This document shows, piece by piece, positions 1 to 8,337 of a stretch of DNA of 63,452 nt (position 1 is the stretch's first letter; the number at the start of each line of letters is the position of its first letter). The DNA is taken from NCBI RefSeq assembly GCF_001310955.1, contig NZ_BAZX01000025.1, positions 1 through 63,452 of the forward strand, in the 5' to 3' direction. The position numbers and the translations under genes are program-made. Source of the stretch: Marinifilum fragile JCM 15579 (GTDB lineage Bacteria > Bacteroidota > Bacteroidia > Bacteroidales > Marinifilaceae). The notes beneath the pieces are model-generated. The model was given only the letters and a program-made list of their open reading frames with translations. It had not been told where the DNA came from and searched no databases.

Positions 1-32
1 CGCGTACTCTAACCTGGCTGAGCTACGCCCCG
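1..32 (-). tRNA. 5' part of a tRNA (possibly tRNA-Pro), cut by the window edge
   Basis: On the minus strand, bases 32 down to 1 read as the 5' portion of a tRNA: a seven-base acceptor strand CGGGGCG, then TA at positions 8-9, a D-stem GCTC pairing with GAGT around the AGCCAGGTTA loop, and the first bases of the anticodon stem (CGCG). The anticodon lies outside the window, so identity is open; a leading C in the acceptor strand is common in proline tRNAs, which is only a hint. A complete promoter lies immediately upstream, so this tRNA starts its transcript. Confidence 0.85.
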
Positions 33-42
33 AATTGAGTGA

Positions 43-73
43 CAAATATAATTGATGTATTGTTACTCACAAA
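43..73 (-). promoter_or_regulatory. Bacteroidota-type promoter of the edge tRNA
   Basis: Read on the minus strand, TTTG (73-70), a 19-bp spacer and TATATTTG (50-43) match the Bacteroidota primary sigma factor consensus TTTG-N19-21-TAnnTTTG exactly. The -7 box lies about 11 bases before the first tRNA base, the right distance for a short tRNA precursor leader. This is the best promoter match in the window. Confidence 0.75.
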
Positions 74-883
74 ATGTAATGAGATAAATTAACTCTGCAA
101 TTTCATCCATCCATAGACATTATCATAGTAATCAAGTTGGTTTTTAATAAAGAAAAAATTCCTTATATAAGGGAGGTGTATTATTTAAAATTTTACAAAT
201 CCATTTTTTGTCTTATCAATCGATTTTTTCTGATTGTCATCGATCGGTTTTCAATTGCTCTATTTAAGAAATTGTGTAATCATTTTTGCCGAATATGCAT
301 ATTTGAGAGATTTAAATATGTAATAAAAAAAAACAATTATTGGCAATTATATAAAAATGGGTAAATATACCTATTGACTGGTATTGTATTAATTATTAGC
401 TGTCAATCAGCTTAAAATGTCAAAAGAGCATTTGGCAAAATGCATAGTTTTTATGAAAAAAAGAATAATCAAAATTTCTTTCTTGTGATATTGGCATTTT
501 ATTGGCGGTCTTAAATATGTTTTAGAATATTTTACGCGAATTTTTGATGATTTTTTCCAGATATTAAATAAATCGATTAATATCCTGAAATACAGATATG
601 TAAGGGTAATGTATTGTAATGAAGATTGATATTCAAACGTTTACGAAGCTAGAATGCTGTTTTTAAACAGTTTCTTATCTACAATGAAAGTATTTATATT
701 CGTCCATCAATATTGAAATAATTCTTTAAAAAGAGTCGAGTTTAAAACTGACACTTTATTAATTGATGTGAAGATGAATTATTCAATTAGAAGGATAAGG
801 ATTAAAAAATTGAATAGCAATTGAAGTATATATAGAAATTCCATGAGATTTTCTTAGCAAATTACTTGAAAATAAATATAAAG
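74..883. other. Long AT-rich region without a supportable gene
   Basis: About 810 bases between the tRNA promoter and the transcarboxylase-like operon hold no convincing gene. A 75-codon open frame at 137-364 is rich in Phe, Ile, Lys and Asn, as expected of translated AT-rich spacer, and lacks a ribosome binding site. A small hairpin lies at 428-443 (stem GCATTT/AAATGC). I could not find a full TTTG/TAnnTTTG promoter for the downstream operon. The length suggests an undetected regulatory leader, small RNA or gene remnant. Confidence 0.5.
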
Positions 884-2440
884 ATGAAGGTATCTGAAAA
901 GTTAGATCTCTTAAAAAAGAAAAGAGAAGAAGTTAAAATGATGGGCGGTGAAGCTCGTGTTGCTAAGCAGCATGAAAAGGGAAAGCTTTCCGCACGAGAG
1001 AGAATAGACTTGCTTTTTGATGAGGGAAGTTTTAGAGAATTGGATATGTTTGTGGAACACCGTTGTACAAACTTTGGCTTCGAAACAACAGAAATTCCTG
1101 CTGATGGAGTTATTATTGGCCATGGTTTAGTGAATGGACGCACAGTATTTGCTTACTCTCAGGATTTTACTTCTCGAGGAGGATCTTTAGGTGAAATGCA
1201 CGCAGCAAAAATCTGCAAAGTAATGGATTTGGCTGTAAGTGCAGGAGCTCCTATTGTAGGGCTTAACGATTCTGGTGGAGCACGTGTAGAAGAAGGTGTT
1301 GATGCTTTGAAAGGTTACGGTGAAGTATTTATGCGTAACTCAAGAGCTTCTGGTGTAATTCCTCAGATTTCTGCTATTATGGGTCCTTGTGCTGGTGGAG
1401 CAGTATATTCTCCAGCTATGACTGACTTTGTATACATGGTTAAAAAGCAAAGTCACATGTTTATTACATCTCCATATGTAATTAAAACAGTAACAGGTGA
1501 AGAAACTACTTTTGAAGAACTTGGTGGAGCTATGGCACACAATACCAAAAGTGGTAATGCACATTTTGCTTGTGATACAGATGAAGAAACTATCGAAGCT
1601 ATTCGTGATCTTTTAAGTTACTTACCTAATAATAATTTAGAGGAAACTCCTCTAATGCCAATGGGCGACGATCCTCAGCGTGTATGTGAGGAATTGGATA
1701 CTATCATTCCTGATGATCCTAAAACACCTTACGATATGAAGGCTGTAATTGAATCAGTTCTTGATCAAGGTGAATTCTACGAGGTACACGAATACTATGC
1801 AGAGAATGCAATTATCGGTTTCGGTCGAATTGATAACCAATCAGTGGGTATTATTGCAAACCAGCCGTTAATTCAGGCAGGATGTTTGGATATTGATGCT
1901 TCTGATAAAATTTCTCGCTTCGTTCGTACTTGTGATGCTTTTAATATTCCTATGGTAACATTTGTGGATGTTCCAGGATACCTTCCAGGTGTTCAGCAAG
2001 AGCTAGGTGGTATTATTCGCCATGGAGCAAAACTACTTTGGAGTTATGCTGAGGCTACCGTACCTAAATTTACAGTTGTTACTCGTAAGGATTATGGTGG
2101 GGCTTATTTGGCAATGTGTTCTAAGCCATTGGGTGCAGATATGGTATTTGCATGGCCAACTGCTGAAATTGCAGTAATGGGTGCTAAAGGTGCTGTTGAG
2201 GTGATTTCTACCTACAAAAAGGAAATTGCTGCTGCTGATGATAAGCAAGCTAAAACTGATGAGAAGATTAAGGAGTACGAAGATGCATTTAATGTACCGT
2301 ACTTGGCAGCTCAGCGCGGATATATTGATGACGTAATTCTTCCTAGCGAAACTCGTGCAAGATTAGTTGATGCATTGAGAGCGATGAAGACAAAAGCTGA
2401 AGTTTTACCAGCTAAGAAGCACGGAAATATTCCATTGTAA
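884..2440 (+). CDS. mmdA: Biotin-dependent carboxyltransferase, 12S/MmdA-type (methylmalonyl-CoA carboxyltransferase subunit)
   Basis: A 518-aa acyl-CoA carboxyltransferase of the MmdA/PccB/transcarboxylase-12S family. It moves a carboxyl group between biotin and an acyl-CoA, probably methylmalonyl-CoA/propionyl-CoA. Both crotonase-like halves are present: SGGARVEEG near residue 130 and [12 protein letters not shown] near 166 in the N-half, and DVPGYLPG near 362 followed by a GGAY segment in the C-half. I start at the ATG at 884; an in-frame TTG at 866 only adds six residues. It is followed by a 62-aa gene and a 5S-1.3S-like fusion, with no biotin carboxylase, which points to a transcarboxylase rather than an ATP-dependent carboxylase. 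A paralogue lies at 32172-33707. The family is certain; the exact acyl-CoA is inferred. Confidence 0.9.
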   Translation: MKVSEKLDLLKKKREEVKMMGGEARVAKQHEKGKLSARERIDLLFDEGSFRELDMFVEHRCTNFGFETTEIPADGVIIGHGLVNGRTVFAYSQDFTSRGGSLGEMHAAKICKVMDLAVSAGAPIVGLNDSGGARVEEGVDALKGYGEVFMRNSRASGVIPQISAIMGPCAGGAVYSPAMTDFVYMVKKQSHMFITSPYVIKTVTGEETTFEELGGAMAHNTKSGNAHFACDTDEETIEAIRDLLSYLPNNNLEETPLMPMGDDPQRVCEELDTIIPDDPKTPYDMKAVIESVLDQGEFYEVHEYYAENAIIGFGRIDNQSVGIIANQPLIQAGCLDIDASDKISRFVRTCDAFNIPMVTFVDVPGYLPGVQQELGGIIRHGAKLLWSYAEATVPKFTVVTRKDYGGAYLAMCSKPLGADMVFAWPTAEIAVMGAKGAVEVISTYKKEIAAADDKQAKTDEKIKEYEDAFNVPYLAAQRGYIDDVILPSETRARLVDALRAMKTKAEVLPAKKHGNIPL

Positions 2441-2481
2441 GAAAGACTTTGATAAAAATTAATTATTAATACCGAATAATT

Positions 2482-2670
2482 ATGACACGAGAAGAAAAGA
2501 TTAAAAAAGCAGTACTTGTAGCGGTTGCTCACTACATTGAGGAAGAGAAAGCAGAAGCATTAAAGCTTGAAAATTCAATTAATGGTTCTTGGTCGCGTAC
2601 TGGCGTTAAAATGATGATGTCAAAACGTAAGATTGTACAGCTTCGCGGTCGAAGTCTAAAAAGTGCGTAA
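2482..2670 (+). CDS. Small 62-aa protein within the carboxyltransferase operon
   Basis: A 62-aa basic protein encoded between the two carboxyltransferase subunits, 41 bases after the first and 51 before the second, so almost certainly co-transcribed. It starts MTREEKIKKAVLVAVAHYIE, a predicted amphipathic helix, and ends in a Lys/Arg-rich tail with a SWSRTG segment. There is no signal peptide or membrane segment. The pattern of an Ala/Val-rich helix with a His-Tyr pair, then an acidic linker, then a Trp and a basic tail, resembles the soluble C-terminal tail of OadG/gamma-type subunits of biotin-dependent decarboxylases, which binds the carboxyltransferase. That likeness is by eye only. I infer an assembly or accessory subunit and cannot name a family. 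Confidence 0.7.
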   Translation: MTREEKIKKAVLVAVAHYIEEEKAEALKLENSINGSWSRTGVKMMMSKRKIVQLRGRSLKSA

Positions 2671-2721
2671 TTCTATTTTCCCTTTGTGGAAAATGTATTA
2701 ATTAAAAAAAAAGATAAAAAG

Positions 2722-4626
2722 ATGATATACGATAAGCATGGGGTCTTACAAATGACCGAACTGAACTTTGACAAAGACCGTCCAAAGGCAGAAAATCCAA
2801 TTAAAATTAATGATGTAAGTTTGCGTGACGGACACCAGTCACTATTTGCTACTCGCGGTCGTACAGAAGATATGTTGCCTGTTGCAGAGATGATTGATGA
2901 TGCAGGTTATAACGCTGTTGAAACCTGGGGGGGAGCTACTTTTGATACTATGCACCGTTTCTTGGGTGAAGATCCATGGGAGCGTCTAAGAGTATTGAAG
3001 AAGCACATGCCTAAAACTCCATTTTCAATGCTTCTTCGTGGGCAGAATGTGGTAGGATACCGTAACTATGCTGATGATGTAGTAAGAGCTTTCGTTCAGC
3101 GTTCTATTGATAACGGTATGGATATTTTCCGTTGTTTCGATGCTTTGAACGACTTCAGAAACTTCGAAACAGCTGCTAAGGTTATCAAAGACAACAAAAA
3201 ACATTTACAAGGTGTTGTGTGTTATACTTTGAACCAACCTCGTTTAGGTGGTGAAGTATACAACATGGAATACTATATCAATAAAGTAAAAGATTTGATC
3301 GAGTTTGGTGTAGATTCTATCTGTATTAAGGATATGGCTGGTTTGATCGCACCTTACGATATCTATAACTTGGTACGTGAAATCAAGAAGTTTACAGATA
3401 CACCAATTAACTTGCATACTCACTTTACTTCAGGTATGGGTGACTTGGCAATTTTCAAAGCAATTGAAGCTGGTGTTGATATTGTTGATACTTGTATCGG
3501 ACCTTACGCATACCGTACTTCACATGCTGCTGTTGAGCCATTAATTATGTCTTTATTGGGAACTAACCGTGATTCAGGAATGGACATTAATAAGATTAAT
3601 GCAATTGCTGAAGAGATGGAGAAATACATCCCTAAATATAAGCACTTAGATAATAATCCTAAGTATGCTACAACTGATATCAACGTATTGTTGCACCAAA
3701 CTCCAGGAGGAATGCTTTCTAACTTGGTGAATCAGTTGAAAGCAATGGATGCATTGGATAAACTTCCTGAAGTATTCCGTTTGCTTCCTAAAGTACGTAA
3801 GCAATTAGGTAATATTCCATTGGTTACTCCTACATCTCAAATTGTTGGTGTACAAACAGTAAACAATGTATTGTTCGATTCTTACGAAGGAGAATATGCA
3901 CAGATTACAAAAGAGGTAAAAGACCTTTGCTACGGATTGTATGGTAAAACTACTCATCCAATCGATCCTGAAGTTCAGAAGAAAGCATTGAAGGATTACC
4001 CAAGAGGTGAGGAGCCTATTACAGCTCGTCCAGGTTCTATCCTTGAGCCAGAAATGGAAGGTGTTAAGGCAGAATTTGGAGATCTTGCAAAAGATATCGA
4101 TGATGAAGTATTGTGCGCACTTTACCCGGTAACTGGAAAACGCTTCTTGAAATGGAAGTATGGTTTGGAAGAAGTTCCAGCTGATGTGAAAGCCAAAACA
4201 ATGGCAGAAGTTGAGAAAGAGCAAGAGTTGATCAGAAAAGCGCTTTCTGGAGAATTGACTTCTAAAGGAAAAGGTAATGGTCGTGAGCTTGAGGTTACAG
4301 TTGATGGTGAAACCTTTACTGTTGAAATCAATGATCCAAACGGACCAGCGGCACCTCAATTCAAAGGTCGTAAGAAAAAAGAAGCTTCCGTTGACGAAAC
4401 AGCTACAGGTAGCGTTGTTGCACCAATCCCAGGTATGATTGTTGAATGCAAAGTTAAAGTTGGCGATGAAGTTAAAATAGGAGATACATTAGTAGTACTT
4501 GAAGCTATGAAGATGATGAACAATCTTGATGCTAAAGCGGAAGGTATTGTAAAAGAGATTAAATGTGACTCTGGCGATTCTGTTGCTAAAGGAGATTTAC
4601 TTTTAGTAGTAGAGCCAAAAGCCTAA
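2722..4626 (+). CDS. Carboxyltransferase 5S-type domain fused to biotinyl carrier (transcarboxylase 5S-1.3S / PycB / OadA-like)
   Basis: A 634-aa protein from the ATG at 2722 (a GTG at 2686 is less likely, having no clear binding site). The N-terminal TIM barrel belongs to the pyruvate/oxaloacetate carboxyltransferase family: DVSLRDGHQSLFATR carries the metal-binding Asp, IKDMAG the Lys expected to be carbamylated, and LHTHF the two metal-binding His. After a 5S-type C-terminal region comes a biotinyl domain with EAMKMM; biotin would be attached to Lys597. The order WGGAT, EDPWERLR, LLRGQN matches my memory of the 5S subunit of Propionibacterium transcarboxylase. It would take the carboxyl group from its own biotin to pyruvate, making oxaloacetate, or run in reverse. 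No membrane beta subunit is nearby, so a sodium-pumping oxaloacetate decarboxylase is unlikely. Confidence 0.88.
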   Translation: MIYDKHGVLQMTELNFDKDRPKAENPIKINDVSLRDGHQSLFATRGRTEDMLPVAEMIDDAGYNAVETWGGATFDTMHRFLGEDPWERLRVLKKHMPKTPFSMLLRGQNVVGYRNYADDVVRAFVQRSIDNGMDIFRCFDALNDFRNFETAAKVIKDNKKHLQGVVCYTLNQPRLGGEVYNMEYYINKVKDLIEFGVDSICIKDMAGLIAPYDIYNLVREIKKFTDTPINLHTHFTSGMGDLAIFKAIEAGVDIVDTCIGPYAYRTSHAAVEPLIMSLLGTNRDSGMDINKINAIAEEMEKYIPKYKHLDNNPKYATTDINVLLHQTPGGMLSNLVNQLKAMDALDKLPEVFRLLPKVRKQLGNIPLVTPTSQIVGVQTVNNVLFDSYEGEYAQITKEVKDLCYGLYGKTTHPIDPEVQKKALKDYPRGEEPITARPGSILEPEMEGVKAEFGDLAKDIDDEVLCALYPVTGKRFLKWKYGLEEVPADVKAKTMAEVEKEQELIRKALSGELTSKGKGNGRELEVTVDGETFTVEINDPNGPAAPQFKGRKKKEASVDETATGSVVAPIPGMIVECKVKVGDEVKIGDTLVVLEAMKMMNNLDAKAEGIVKEIKCDSGDSVAKGDLLLVVEPKA

Positions 4627-4654
4627 TGACTATTTAATTATTGAGTTTTTATGC

Positions 4655-4686
4655 CCCCCTGAAGATATTCAGGGGGTATTTTTTTG
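4655..4686 (+). terminator. Rho-independent terminator of the transcarboxylase-like operon
   Basis: Perfect 9-bp stem CCCCCTGAA/TTCAGGGGG with a GATA loop (4655-4676), followed by a T-rich tract, 28 bases after the stop codon. Confidence 0.9.
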
Positions 4687-4823
4687 TCCTTTTGTAAACG
4701 TTTGGGTGGATTTCTATGTGTTTAATAATTTGAGAAAAAGAACAATAAAGATCATTAGATAAAATTGATTCTGTGATTTAATCTTTCTATTGATGAATAC
4801 AGTTAATTATCTGGATATTTTTG

Positions 4824-4831
4824 TAGATTTG
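4824..4831 (+). promoter_or_regulatory. Probable -7 box of trxB
   Basis: TAGATTTG fits TAnnTTTG and lies 41 bases before the trxB start. No clear TTTG is present at the -33 distance, so this is a partial match. Confidence 0.4.
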
Positions 4832-4872
4832 CTTGTCCAAATATTATTTAGAAACAGAATAGTTAAACATAC

Positions 4873-5864
4873 ATGGAATTTAAATCAATGAACCTAAGCG
4901 AAAATACACCTGTTATCCCTGAAGGTGATGTCGAGAAAGTTAAATGTTTAATCGTTGGTTCGGGACCAGCTGGTTATACTGCGGCAATTTATGCTGCTAG
5001 GGCAAATTTAAATCCTGTTGTGATTGAAGGTCTTCAACCAGGTGGTCAGTTGACAACTACTACTGAAGTGGATAATTTTCCAGGCTACCCGCAAGGTGTT
5101 ACAGGGCCTGATATGATGGCAGATTTAAAGAAACAAGCAGAGCGATTTGGTACAGATTGTCGTTGGGGCTTGGTTACAGCTGTTGATTTTTCAGTATATC
5201 CACACAAAGTTGTGGTTGATGAGAAAAAGGTAATCGAAGCTGAATCTGTGATCTTGGCGACAGGGGCTACTGCAAAATATCTTGGCTTCCCAACAGAAGA
5301 AAAATATATGGGTTCTGGTGTTTCGGCTTGTGCTACCTGTGATGGTTTTTTCTACAGAGGAAAAGATGTAGCTGTAGTGGGTGGTGGAGATACTGCAGCT
5401 GAGGAGGCTACTTATCTTGCTGGATTGTGTAAAAAAGTATATTTAATTGTTCGTAAGCCATTTTTAAGAGCTTCAAAGGCAATGCAAGATCGTGTTTTTA
5501 AAACAGAGAATATCGAGGTTTATTCGAGCACAATACCAAGGAATTGTATGGTGATGGAGTGGTAGAAGGAGCGAAGCTTATTAAGAGAATGGGAGAGGCT
5601 GATGAAACAGAAGTAGATATCAAAATTGATGGATTCTTCGTTGCGATTGGTCACACGCCAAACTCGAAAGTATTTGCTGATTACTTAAAGACAGATGATC
5701 AGGGATATGTAATTACAGAGCCAGATTCAACCAAAACAAATGTCCCTGGTGTATTTGCTTCAGGAGACTTAAAAGATCCTCATTATCGTCAGGCCATTAC
5801 ATCTGCAGGCTCAGGTTGTATGGCTGCTATGGATGCTGAGAGATTTTTAGCTGAAAGAGAATAA
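4873..5864 (+). CDS. trxB: Thioredoxin reductase, frameshifted as read
   Basis: NADPH-dependent flavoenzyme that reduces thioredoxin in the cytoplasm. The FAD-binding [16 protein letters not shown] lies near the N-terminus, the redox pair CATCD in the middle, the NADPH-binding [10 protein letters not shown] follows, and the second FAD segment (FASGDLKD) is near the end. The frame breaks at about 5519-5521. Adding one T to the TTT run restores [14 protein letters not shown] and joins the halves (4873-5565 and 5544-5864) into a normal protein of about 330 aa. A second possible start is Met6. Because the enzyme is normally important for growth and the repair is a single base in a homopolymer, a sequencing error is more likely than a dead gene. 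It is monocistronic, with a terminator directly downstream. Confidence 0.9.
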
Positions 5865-5889
5865 GCTTATTTTGATAATATAGTATAAG

Positions 5890-5917
5890 GCCCGACTTGT
5901 AAAAGTTGGGCTTTTTT
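5890..5917 (+). terminator. Terminator of trxB
   Basis: Stem GCCCGAC/GTTGGGC (one G-T pair) at 5890-5911 followed by six T, 25 bases after the trxB stop. Confidence 0.85.
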
Positions 5918-6040
5918 AATACCACTGAGTGTTATGATTTTTGGGAAGGATTCCCCAGCTAGCAAGGAAAGGAAATAGTTCGATCAAAGGGGTGATAATT
6001 CTTCTAGATAGTTTCGTATGTATCTCGTTAATAGGGATAA

Positions 6041-6070
6041 AAAAAACGACATCCTTTCGAATGTCGTTTT
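6041..6070 (-). terminator. Terminator of the alpha-oxoamine synthase gene
   Basis: Inverted repeat AAAACGACAT/ATGTCGTTTT (6043-6070) with an A-run on its left, which becomes the T-tract when read on the minus strand; it lies just beyond the stop at 6092. Confidence 0.85.
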
Positions 6071-6091
6071 AATATCATTGTAATAGTAAGA

Positions 6092-7342
6092 TTACTGCTT
6101 GAATACATCAGCAAATTTATCTTTACTATATTTTCCTTCTTTCAATTTCTGAGCTACATCTTTAAATGCATTAACAGTGTACTCAACATCTTCAAGAGAG
6201 TGCATTGCAGTTGGAATCAAACGAAGTAACAACTGTCCTTTTGGAATTACTGGGTAAACTACGATAGAACAGAAAATGTTATAATTTTCTCTTAAGTCCA
6301 TAGTAACCTGAGTTCCTTCAGCTACACTACCAGAAAGATAAACTGGAGTTACTGGAGATTCAGTTACACCAATATCTAAACCAGCTTCTTTTAAACCAGT
6401 TTGTAGAGTATTTGTAACAGACCAAAGCTTTTCGCGAAGTTCTGGCATAGTTCTCAACATTTCTAAACGTTTCAATGAACCTTCAACGATAGGCATTGGA
6501 AGAGATTTCGCAAAAATTTGAGATCTCATAGTGTATCTTAGGTAAGTGCCAACTTCTTCATCACATGCAATGAATGCACCGATACCAGCCATAGCTTTAG
6601 CGAAAGTACTAAAGTGAAGGTCAACTTTGTCTTCAACACCGAAGTGTTCGATAGCACCAGCACCATTTTTACCCATTACACCGAAACCATGAGCATCATC
6701 AACCAATAGGCGGAAATTGAAATCATCTTTCAAAGCACAGATTTCATCCAACTTACCTAGGTCACCTGCCATACCAAATACACCTTCAGTAATAACAAGG
6801 ATACCACCACCAGTTTTTTCAACCCATTTGGTAGCACGCTCTAATTCTTTACGAAGATTATCCATATCGTTGTGTGGATAAACGAAACGCTTACCAGGGT
6901 GAAGTCTAAGACCATCCATGATACAAGCGTGAGATTCAGAGTCGTAAACAATTACATCATGACGACCAACAAGGGCATCGATAATTGAAACCATACCTTG
7001 GTAACCGAAGTTCAAAAGAAAAGCATCTGGTTTTCCTACGAATTCAGCAAGTTTTGATTCTAATTCTTCGTGGAGACTAGTTTGTCCCGACATCATACGA
7101 GCACCCATTGGGTATGCCAATCCCCATTTTTCAGCTGCTTCTGCGTCAGCTTTTCTAATTTCCGGGTGATTTGCCAAACCAATATAGTTGTTCAAACTCC
7201 ATGTTAACACCTCTTTCCCACGAAACTTCATTCTTGAGTTAATTTCACCTTCCAATTTAGGGAAAGCAAAATATCCATGAGCTTGTTTTGCGTATTGTCC
7301 GATATTCCCTTTTTGGGTTTTAATTTTGTCAAAAATATCCAC
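6092..7342 (-). CDS. PLP-dependent alpha-oxoamine synthase (serine palmitoyltransferase / 2-amino-3-ketobutyrate CoA ligase-like)
   Basis: A 416-aa aminotransferase fold type I enzyme that condenses an amino acid with an acyl-thioester, releasing CO2. The cofactor Lys is Lys249 in STFAKAMAGIG; DDAHGFG (from Asp215) holds the PLP-contacting Asp and His; GARMMSGQT lies near residues 80-88. In Bacteroidota this subgroup is usually annotated as serine palmitoyltransferase, which starts sphingolipid synthesis. Related enzymes use glycine (Kbl), alanine (BioF) or cysteate (sulfonolipid synthesis). The gene stands alone with its own promoter and terminator: no bio genes and no threonine dehydrogenase are adjacent, which argues weakly against BioF and Kbl. 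The fold is certain, the substrate is not. Confidence 0.85.
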   Translation of the reverse strand: MDIFDKIKTQKGNIGQYAKQAHGYFAFPKLEGEINSRMKFRGKEVLTWSLNNYIGLANHPEIRKADAEAAEKWGLAYPMGARMMSGQTSLHEELESKLAEFVGKPDAFLLNFGYQGMVSIIDALVGRHDVIVYDSESHACIMDGLRLHPGKRFVYPHNDMDNLRKELERATKWVEKTGGGILVITEGVFGMAGDLGKLDEICALKDDFNFRLLVDDAHGFGVMGKNGAGAIEHFGVEDKVDLHFSTFAKAMAGIGAFIACDEEVGTYLRYTMRSQIFAKSLPMPIVEGSLKRLEMLRTMPELREKLWSVTNTLQTGLKEAGLDIGVTESPVTPVYLSGSVAEGTQVTMDLRENYNIFCSIVVYPVIPKGQLLLRLIPTAMHSLEDVEYTVNAFKDVAQKLKEGKYSKDKFADVFKQ

Positions 7343-7380
7343 GATTTATGCTTTTTTGAGTTATTTTCTATGTAACTGTG

Positions 7381-7411
7381 CAAAAGTAATCTTTTTTGGA
7401 TTCAAAGCAAT
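7381..7411 (-). promoter_or_regulatory. Promoter of the alpha-oxoamine synthase gene
   Basis: On the minus strand, ATTG (7411-7408), a 19-bp spacer and TACTTTTG (7388-7381) match the Bacteroidota consensus with one change in the -33 box. Predicted leader of about 35 nt. Confidence 0.6.
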
Positions 7412-7471
7412 AAATTATAAAGAATTGTATAATATACACCTGAAAGTGTGCTATATTTCATATGAAAACTT

Positions 7472-7479
7472 TATCTTTG
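7472..7479 (+). promoter_or_regulatory. -7 box of bamD that argues for the downstream start codon
   Basis: TATCTTTG is a perfect TAnnTTTG box. Transcription would begin at about 7482-7484, on top of the ATG at 7484. The ATG at 7511 is therefore the better start unless the message is leaderless. Confidence 0.5.
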
Positions 7480-7510
7480 CAAAATGCAAAAAAATATAGT
7501 AGCAAGGCCT

Positions 7511-8314
7511 ATGAGAAAAATTGTCTTACTGTTCGTGCTTTTCGCCTTCGTTTTGGGAGGATGTAGCGAGTATCAAAAATTGCTGAAAAGTTCCGATAAC
7601 TCTCTTAAATACAAAAAAGCTGTAGAATATTATAATTCGGAAGATTATGCAAAAGCAGCCACTTTGTTTGAAGAATTGCTTCCTATTTACAGAGGAACAA
7701 GTAAAGCAGAAACCATAAGTTATTACATTGCATATTGCTCTTATGGGCAAGGGGATAACATTGGTGCTGGATATTTTTTTAGAAACTTTTTGAAAACATT
7801 TCCTGATAGTCCATATTCGGAGGAATGTTTATATATGAGTGCATATTGTTACTATAGGGAATCACCAAAACCGAGATTGGATCAGACACCAACGCAGGAT
7901 GCTATAGATGCATTTCAGTTGTATATTAACCGATATCCAAACTCAACTAGGATTCCTAAGTGTAACGAATATATAGATGAAATGCAGGATAAACTGGTTT
8001 TTAAGTCTTATTTGAGTGCAAGAAACTATTACGATAGAGAGAGGTATCCTTCGGCAATTATTGCACTTCAAAATAGTCTTAAAGATTATCCTGGATCGTC
8101 ACACAGAGAAGATTTAATGTTTATGCTTTTAGAATCAAAGCATCAGTTGGCTTTTAAGAGTATACCTTCTAAACAACGTGAAAGATACAACAATGCAAAA
8201 GAGGAATATTATGCATTTGTTGATGAATACCCTGAAAGTAAGTACATGAAACGTGCTGAAAAAATGCTAGATAATATCGAAGCATATTTAAGTAAGTTTA
8301 ATATAAATAATTAA
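7511..8314 (+). CDS. bamD: BamD-like outer membrane assembly lipoprotein
   Basis: A 267-aa tetratricopeptide lipoprotein of the BamD/YfiO family, part of the BAM machine that inserts beta-barrel proteins into the outer membrane. With the start at 7511 the signal peptide is MRKIVLLFVLFAFVLGGC, an ideal lipobox with Cys18. Starting at 7484 would put nine extra residues before it, and the -7 box leaves no leader for that start. TPR-like helices follow (YYNSEDYAKAATLFEELL, then further pairs ending in the FVDEYPESKYMKRAEKML region). It opens the Bacteroidota block bamD-rpoZ-coaBC-DUF4835-recN. Confidence 0.9.
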   Translation: MRKIVLLFVLFAFVLGGCSEYQKLLKSSDNSLKYKKAVEYYNSEDYAKAATLFEELLPIYRGTSKAETISYYIAYCSYGQGDNIGAGYFFRNFLKTFPDSPYSEECLYMSAYCYYRESPKPRLDQTPTQDAIDAFQLYINRYPNSTRIPKCNEYIDEMQDKLVFKSYLSARNYYDRERYPSAIIALQNSLKDYPGSSHREDLMFMLLESKHQLAFKSIPSKQRERYNNAKEEYYAFVDEYPESKYMKRAEKMLDNIEAYLSKFNINN

Positions 8315-8337
8315 AATAGATCTAATTCTTACACAGT

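Noticed and set aside
137..364. 75-codon open frame on the plus strand
   Set aside because: AT-rich spacer composition, no binding site, no recognisable motif; probably chance.
3805..4359. 184-codon minus-strand frame inside the 5S-1.3S gene
   Set aside because: Shadow of the plus-strand coding sequence; Cys/Phe/Trp-rich with no family match.
2722..4626. Sodium-pumping oxaloacetate decarboxylase alpha subunit
   Set aside because: No membrane beta subunit or full gamma subunit in the operon; partner is an MmdA-type protein, and barrel motifs look more like transcarboxylase 5S.
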